20,274 bases of DNA, from assembly GCA_041659545.1 (NCBI GenBank), contig JBAZYB010000043.1:1-20274 (forward strand). Reading direction: 5' to 3'. Below are positions 16,375-20,274 of this stretch, piece after piece. Source of the DNA: Hyphomicrobium_A sp041659545 (GTDB lineage: Bacteria; Pseudomonadota; Alphaproteobacteria; Rhizobiales; Hyphomicrobiaceae). Position numbers and translations under genes: made by a program. Position 1 is the stretch's first letter; the number at the start of each line of letters is the position of its first letter. Below the pieces are notes generated by a model. That model was not told the origin of the DNA and ran no database searches. It saw nothing but the letters and a program-made list of their open reading frames with translations.

Positions 16375-17736
16375 TCACGCCGCCTGAGGTCCATAGCCGA
16401 TAAGCCTGCCGCGGCGTCGACCCAGAACGGCGTGATGCACCTTGCCGATGACGCGACGAGGCCGCTGCTCGGGACGTGCCGCCTCCGTTGAGCCGCCCAG
16501 ACCCGACGCCGTCATCAAGCCCCAGATAATCGCCATCAGCGCATAAAAGTGCCGCCAGTGATCGCTGTCGATGATGACGCCCTCGAAGGCCGTGGCAACG
16601 AACGTCGCATAGACGGCCAGGAACAGCATGCGCGTCGGTGTCGACTTGAGCGCGTGGCGGAAGCCTAGAACCAAGGTCAGCCCGACGAGTATCCAGTAGA
16701 CGCCACCACCGAGCCAGCCCGCGCTGAGCAGCACGGTCAGGTAGACATTATGCACTTCCTCGTGGTGGTAACGGCTGGTGAACTCCTGCGCGCCGATGCC
16801 CAGCGGATTCTCGATGATGAGCCCGACCGCCTTCTCTTGACCGCCGAAGCGCCCCTCGGCGCCCGTGTCGTAGGACTGCTCGAGGCTGGCGCGCTCGCTG
16901 ACGAGGTTCGCCACCTGATCTGAGCTCAGCGCCGCCGCAACAACCAGCGCAAGCATCAGACTCCCGATTGCGAGGAGGGAGAAGATTTTCAGGCGCACGA
17001 TCGAGCGGTTGGTCGTCGCCAGCGCGAGGTAGCCGAAGATTGCCAGCGATACGACGAGATTGATCCAGGCGCCGCGCGAGAAGCTGAGGAACACCGCAAG
17101 CGCAAGCAGCGCGGCGATGGAGAGCGGCAGCAACATGCCGCGCACGCGCCGCTCGAGGGCGACGCTCAGCATGTAGACCATGGGCACGATCAGGAACGGG
17201 CCCAGCACGTTGGGATCCTTGAACGTACCCGTCGCCCGATCATAGCGGGTGAATAAGTCGTGCGATCCAGGCAGCAGATTAAAATAGCCGATCACGGCCG
17301 CCACGGCGGTCAATACTGCGGCGAACGTCCAGGCGGAGAGGATCAGCTTGGTGTGCCGCGCAGGTGCATAGGCGACGAAGCCGGCAATGACGAAGCATGC
17401 GCCGTAGAGATACAGCGTCACCGCCACGTGAATGACGGTGGCCTTGGTATCCAGCGACAGCGTTGCCGCCAGCAGCGCCGCCGCACCGGCGACGAGCCAG
17501 AGTGCGCCAAAAGCGATGAGGCCGCGATTGAAGGAGACGAGGCCGATTACCGGCAGGAGCAGCATCAGCCCCATCATCAGCGCATCGAACGGCGCCGGTT
17601 CCGTGAACACCATGCCGCTGGTCGCAAACGTAAATGCAACGGCGGCGAGTGCCAGCCACGTTACAAGGCCGCGTTGCTCTGTCTGATGAGCGCCGCCGAG
17701 ATAGCGATCCGGCGTTGGCGTTGCGATAGCGGCCAT
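16375..17736 (-). CDS. O-antigen ligase/polymerase family membrane protein (Wzy_C)
   Basis: This 453-residue integral membrane protein has about ten to twelve hydrophobic helices. The Wzy/WaaL signature regions are visible: RATGTFKDPNVLGPFL at 167-182, the FSRGAW motif at 219-224 before the large periplasmic loop, and HHEEVHNVYLTVLLSAGWLGG at 324-344. The family either polymerises exopolysaccharide repeat units in the periplasm or ligates them to an acceptor. Sequence alone does not separate these. In an operon with a polyprenyl-phosphate glycosylphosphotransferase, a role as Wzy-type EPS polymerase is more likely. The C-terminal tail is long, basic and cytoplasmic (RRVIGKVHHAVLGRRRGRLIG). 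It begins 22 bp after the upstream gene. Confidence 0.9.
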   Translation of the reverse strand: MAAIATPTPDRYLGGAHQTEQRGLVTWLALAAVAFTFATSGMVFTEPAPFDALMMGLMLLLPVIGLVSFNRGLIAFGALWLVAGAAALLAATLSLDTKATVIHVAVTLYLYGACFVIAGFVAYAPARHTKLILSAWTFAAVLTAVAAVIGYFNLLPGSHDLFTRYDRATGTFKDPNVLGPFLIVPMVYMLSVALERRVRGMLLPLSIAALLALAVFLSFSRGAWINLVVSLAIFGYLALATTNRSIVRLKIFSLLAIGSLMLALVVAAALSSDQVANLVSERASLEQSYDTGAEGRFGGQEKAVGLIIENPLGIGAQEFTSRYHHEEVHNVYLTVLLSAGWLGGGVYWILVGLTLVLGFRHALKSTPTRMLFLAVYATFVATAFEGVIIDSDHWRHFYALMAIIWGLMTASGLGGSTEAARPEQRPRRVIGKVHHAVLGRRRGRLIGYGPQAA

Positions 17737-17758
17737 ATCTCAGTTCCCGAGCGCCGTC

Positions 17759-19261
17759 TCAATAGGCGTTCTCGGACTTAAGCAGCGCTATGGGCGTCTT
17801 TAGCAAGATGAAGACATCGAGGAGCAGGGACCAGTTCTCGATATAGTAAATGTCGTATTCAACTCGCTTCAGAATCTTCTCCGGAGTGTCCGTCTCTCCG
17901 CGCCAGCCGTTGATCTGCGCCCAGCCGGTGATGCCCGGCTTCACCTTGTGACGCGCGAAGTATCCTTCGACGACGGCGTCGTAGAGATTGCCGGCAGCCT
18001 TCGCCTCCAGCGCATGCGGACGCGGTCCAACGAGCGACAGATTTCCCATCAATACGTTGAACAGCTGTGGCAGCTCATCGATGCTCGTCTTGCGGATGAA
18101 GCGTCCGACCCGCGTCACGCGAGGATCATCCTTTGTAACGAGCTTCGAGGCGGTCGCATCGCAACGGTCGACGTACATCGAGCGGAACTTGAACACTTCG
18201 ACCAGCTCATTGTTGAAGCCGTAGCGCTTCTGCCGGAACATCACCGGGCCTCGGCTGTCGAGCTTGATGGCGACAGCCACGGCGGCCATCAGCGGCGCCA
18301 GCAGCAGCAGCGCCAGACCGCCGACCAGCTTGTCGAACGTCCACTTGGCAACCGATCCCCAGTCGGCGATCGGCTTTTCGAGCAGGTCGATCATCGCCAC
18401 ATTGCCGATGCGCGAGTAGGTCGATGTCGTAAAGCGCAACTCCGTGGAACGCGCCGGCAGCTTCACTTCTGCGGGCAGAACAGCGAGTGAGCGCGTCACC
18501 TCGTTGACGCGCTTCTCCGCTGTGATGGGGAGCGCAACGATGACGAGATCCAGGCGCGAGGTGCGAGCAAACGAGACGAGCTGGCTCAGGCCGCCAAGGC
18601 GCGGGTAGCCCGCAACCATCGGTGCTGTCCGGTCATCGCCACGATCATCGAAGATGCCAGTGATGCGGATGTCGGCGTCGACGTCCAGTTCCAGGTCGTT
18701 GAGCAGCTTCTCGGAAATCTCGCCGCTGCCGTAGATCGCCGCGCGGCGGTAGAGGCGGCCCTGCCGCGTCCAGTGGCGCACGAGTCCGGCGACGACGAGC
18801 CGCTCAGCTAGCAGGACCACGATGCCCGCTGCGTACCAGGTGACGAACCACACGCGCGAGAACTCGTATCCGACCTTGAACAGGAACACGCCTGCCAGCA
18901 GCAGCGAGAATGCCGCCGTCCAGGAAAGCAGCACACGCGGCATCTGCCGCAGGTATGAGTTGAATGACGCCTGGGAGTAGAGGCCCAGCATGTCGAAGCC
19001 GGCGACGGTGGCGACTGCCGTCAGCCCGATGGCGACGAGGTAGTAGGAGTCCATGATCGACAGCTCGGCGACATAGGACATCGCCACGGCGACACCGAGT
19101 GCACAAATAAGCAGGATGTCGCAAACGCGCACGGCGCCCCGCACGACCACCATCGAGATGAGCTGCGTCTTGTCCTCGGCACAGAAATCGGCCAGGCGCG
19201 GAATCTTGCGAGATGGTCTCGCCTGACCCGTGCGAAGAATGGAAGAACCGAAAACGAACAT
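17759..19261 (-). CDS. undecaprenyl-phosphate glycosylphosphotransferase (WcaJ/WbaP-like EPS initiating enzyme)
   Basis: This 500-residue enzyme transfers a sugar-1-phosphate, usually glucose, from UDP-sugar to undecaprenyl phosphate, which starts repeat-unit assembly. ATG 19261 is preferred (AGGTG eight bases upstream) over an in-frame GTG at 19309. Four N-terminal membrane helices (about 42-65, 73-95, 108-130, 138-160) are followed by a Rossmann-like domain (RAAIYGSGEISEKLL at 173-187). A membrane helix near 315-333 leads into the catalytic domain: RQKRYGFNNELVEVFKFRSM (343-362), TSIDELPQLFNVLMGNLSLVGPRP (392-415) and KPGITGWAQINGWRG (441-455). This is the architecture of the TIGR03023-type glucose transferases. 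It lies downstream of a glycosyltransferase and upstream of the polymerase-like gene. Confidence 0.95.
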   Translation of the reverse strand: MFVFGSSILRTGQARPSRKIPRLADFCAEDKTQLISMVVVRGAVRVCDILLICALGVAVAMSYVAELSIMDSYYLVAIGLTAVATVAGFDMLGLYSQASFNSYLRQMPRVLLSWTAAFSLLLAGVFLFKVGYEFSRVWFVTWYAAGIVVLLAERLVVAGLVRHWTRQGRLYRRAAIYGSGEISEKLLNDLELDVDADIRITGIFDDRGDDRTAPMVAGYPRLGGLSQLVSFARTSRLDLVIVALPITAEKRVNEVTRSLAVLPAEVKLPARSTELRFTTSTYSRIGNVAMIDLLEKPIADWGSVAKWTFDKLVGGLALLLLAPLMAAVAVAIKLDSRGPVMFRQKRYGFNNELVEVFKFRSMYVDRCDATASKLVTKDDPRVTRVGRFIRKTSIDELPQLFNVLMGNLSLVGPRPHALEAKAAGNLYDAVVEGYFARHKVKPGITGWAQINGWRGETDTPEKILKRVEYDIYYIENWSLLLDVFILLKTPIALLKSENAY

Positions 19262-19263
19262 GC

Positions 19264-19298
19264 GGGGACACCTGTGAGCGCTGACACGACGTGTCCTC
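19264..19298 (-). promoter_or_regulatory. leader inverted repeat/palindrome upstream of the glycosylphosphotransferase
   Basis: On the minus strand GAGGACAC (19298-19291) can pair with GTGTCCCC (19271-19264) with one mismatch. The 3' arm touches the AGGTG Shine-Dalgarno and ends two bases before the ATG. The competing 13-bp palindrome GACACGTCGTGTC (19295-19283) shares the 5' arm. It could be a translational hairpin or a protein site. Confidence 0.35.
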
Positions 19299-19366
19299 GC
19301 TTCACGCACGGTTCATGCCACCCCCGACATACCAACATGTCTTCGCGGTAAGCTATTCCGGTAAGG

Positions 19367-20274
19367 TTAGCGGCCGAGCCTTTCGGCATAGAACGCCAAT
19401 ACCGATTCCGCCGCACGCGCGACGGTAAACCGGTCGGCGACCGCCGCTTTGAGGCGTACTGCGCGCCGCTTCGCCGCCTCCGGGTCGTCGAGAAATCCCA
19501 CCATCGCTTCATAGAGCGCCTCGGAATCACCCGGAGAAATCAGCGGCGTGTCGGTTCCGTTAACAATTTCCGGGATGCCGCCGACGTTCGTCGCAATGAT
19601 CGGCATCGACGCAGCGGCCGCTTCCAGGACGATGTACGGCATGCTCTCGGCCCGCGATGGGACAACGAGAACCCGCCCCGATGCGAATGCCGTCTGCGCT
19701 GGAACAGCACCTGGAAAGCTCACCAGGCCGTCCAGATTCAGTTCCTGGGCCTGGGAGTGGTACTTGGAGGCATCGGGCCCCGCTCCGGCGATGACGGCGC
19801 GTACGGGCCGGTCTGCCGCGATGCGCGACAGCGCTTCGAGCAGCACATCGACGCCCTTCAGCTGTCGAAGTTCGCCGATGAACAGGAACTCAGCAGCACC
19901 GGCATTAGGCTGGTGCGGTGTGAAGTCGTGCGGCTGCAGCGCATTGGGGATGACGCGCCGCGGCACGCCGGCGCCTCCCACGCGGCGGTCGTAAACGTCT
20001 CCGATGAAGCCGCTTTCGAAAATTAGCCCGTCCGTATACCTGGCGAGAAACTTCTCGACCGCCAAATAGACCAGCCCCTGCGGCGAGGCAGGGCCGTAAT
20101 GTAAGCTCCCTCCGTGCGGAGTGTAGAACACGGCAACATGCCGGCCGCTTCGGCGCAGATCCCGCCCGGCCAAGCGAACGAATGCGCCACCCTTTGCGCC
20201 ATGGCCATGCAACACATCGGCACCCAACGCATTCGCCGCCTCGCGCACCGCACGGCTGGTCTTGAGGTCGCGAA
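19367..20274 (-). CDS. glycosyltransferase family 4, N-terminus beyond window
   Basis: The reading frame is open to the window edge without a clear start, so the first part of the protein is missing and about 301 residues are present. It is a GT-B fold glycosyltransferase that adds a sugar from a nucleotide donor. The N-terminal Rossmann domain shows DVLHGHGAKGG and YTPHGG. The donor-binding half has FLFIGELRQLKGVDVLLEAL, VIAGAGPD and the E-x7-E motif in ESMPYIVLEAAAASMPIIATNVGGIPEIV. Donor and linkage cannot be inferred. It is followed by a 105-bp gap and then the glycosylphosphotransferase, so it is probably part of the same EPS locus, though the gap leaves room for a separate promoter. Confidence 0.92.
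   Translation of the reverse strand, partial: RDLKTSRAVREAANALGADVLHGHGAKGGAFVRLAGRDLRRSGRHVAVFYTPHGGSLHYGPASPQGLVYLAVEKFLARYTDGLIFESGFIGDVYDRRVGGAGVPRRVIPNALQPHDFTPHQPNAGAAEFLFIGELRQLKGVDVLLEALSRIAADRPVRAVIAGAGPDASKYHSQAQELNLDGLVSFPGAVPAQTAFASGRVLVVPSRAESMPYIVLEAAAASMPIIATNVGGIPEIVNGTDTPLISPGDSEALYEAMVGFLDDPEAAKRRAVRLKAAVADRFTVARAAESVLAFYAERLGR

Noticed and set aside
16369..16384. Possible terminator hairpin between DUF1513 and the O-antigen ligase-like gene
   Set aside because: Only a 4-bp GCGG/CCGC stem is available, with no T-run. It is not distinguishable from background.
19325..19367. GACAT/ATGTC inverted repeat (19326-19341) and duplicated CGGTAAG in the EPS intergenic gap
   Set aside because: The arms are only 5 bp, and 7-bp repeats 6 bp apart are expected by chance. 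There is no T-run or clear promoter pairing.

Overview
This is a GC-rich window with dense, mostly short-gapped genes. Gene content and Shine-Dalgarno style suggest an alphaproteobacterium, probably Hyphomicrobiales: a CzcA/DUF3240 metal-efflux pair, an imelysin/di-haem oxidoreductase/DUF1513 iron locus, Tat-exported proteins and an undecaprenyl-phosphate sugar-transferase EPS locus. The genus cannot be fixed by eye. No rRNA, tRNA, CRISPR array, insertion sequence or phage gene was recognised.

Layout, left to right. (1) 2-1789 (+): the 3' end of a CzcA/CusA-type RND metal pump, an overlapping DUF3240 gene and a small one-helix membrane protein. (2) 1883-3464 (+): a TetR repressor and a short-chain dehydrogenase, each preceded by a near-identical 20-bp palindrome, so probably a self-contained regulon. 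(3) 3522-4550 (-): an aldo/keto reductase, convergent with the dehydrogenase across a bidirectional hairpin terminator, and divergent from (4) 4737-5792 (+), an exported patatin-like lipase. (5) 6021-8753 (+): transaldolase and glucose-6-phosphate isomerase, in the same reading frame and separated by one amber codon. (6) 8875-10008 (+): a secreted choloylglycine hydrolase/penicillin V acylase family enzyme whose ribosome-binding site is buried in a strong predicted hairpin. (7) 10018-16368: an iron-linked locus of two divergent operons. The minus strand carries a canonical imelysin, a di-haem cytochrome-like oxidoreductase and a second imelysin. The plus strand carries a third imelysin and a Tat-exported DUF1513 propeller. 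(8) 16375-20274 (-): an exopolysaccharide operon with a glycosyltransferase (cut by the window end), a polyprenyl-phosphate glycosylphosphotransferase and an O-antigen ligase/polymerase-like protein.

How the genes may work together. Block 7 is the most distinctive part. Three imelysin-fold proteins surround one di-haem redox protein, all with export signals, which is reminiscent of EfeO/EfeB periplasmic iron capture but with different redox chemistry and no permease in view. Two of the three imelysins are paralogues of each other and have lost the GxHxxE metal motif kept by the third. Blocks 2 and 6 carry the clearest cis-regulatory signals: a matched operator pair, and an SD-sequestering leader.
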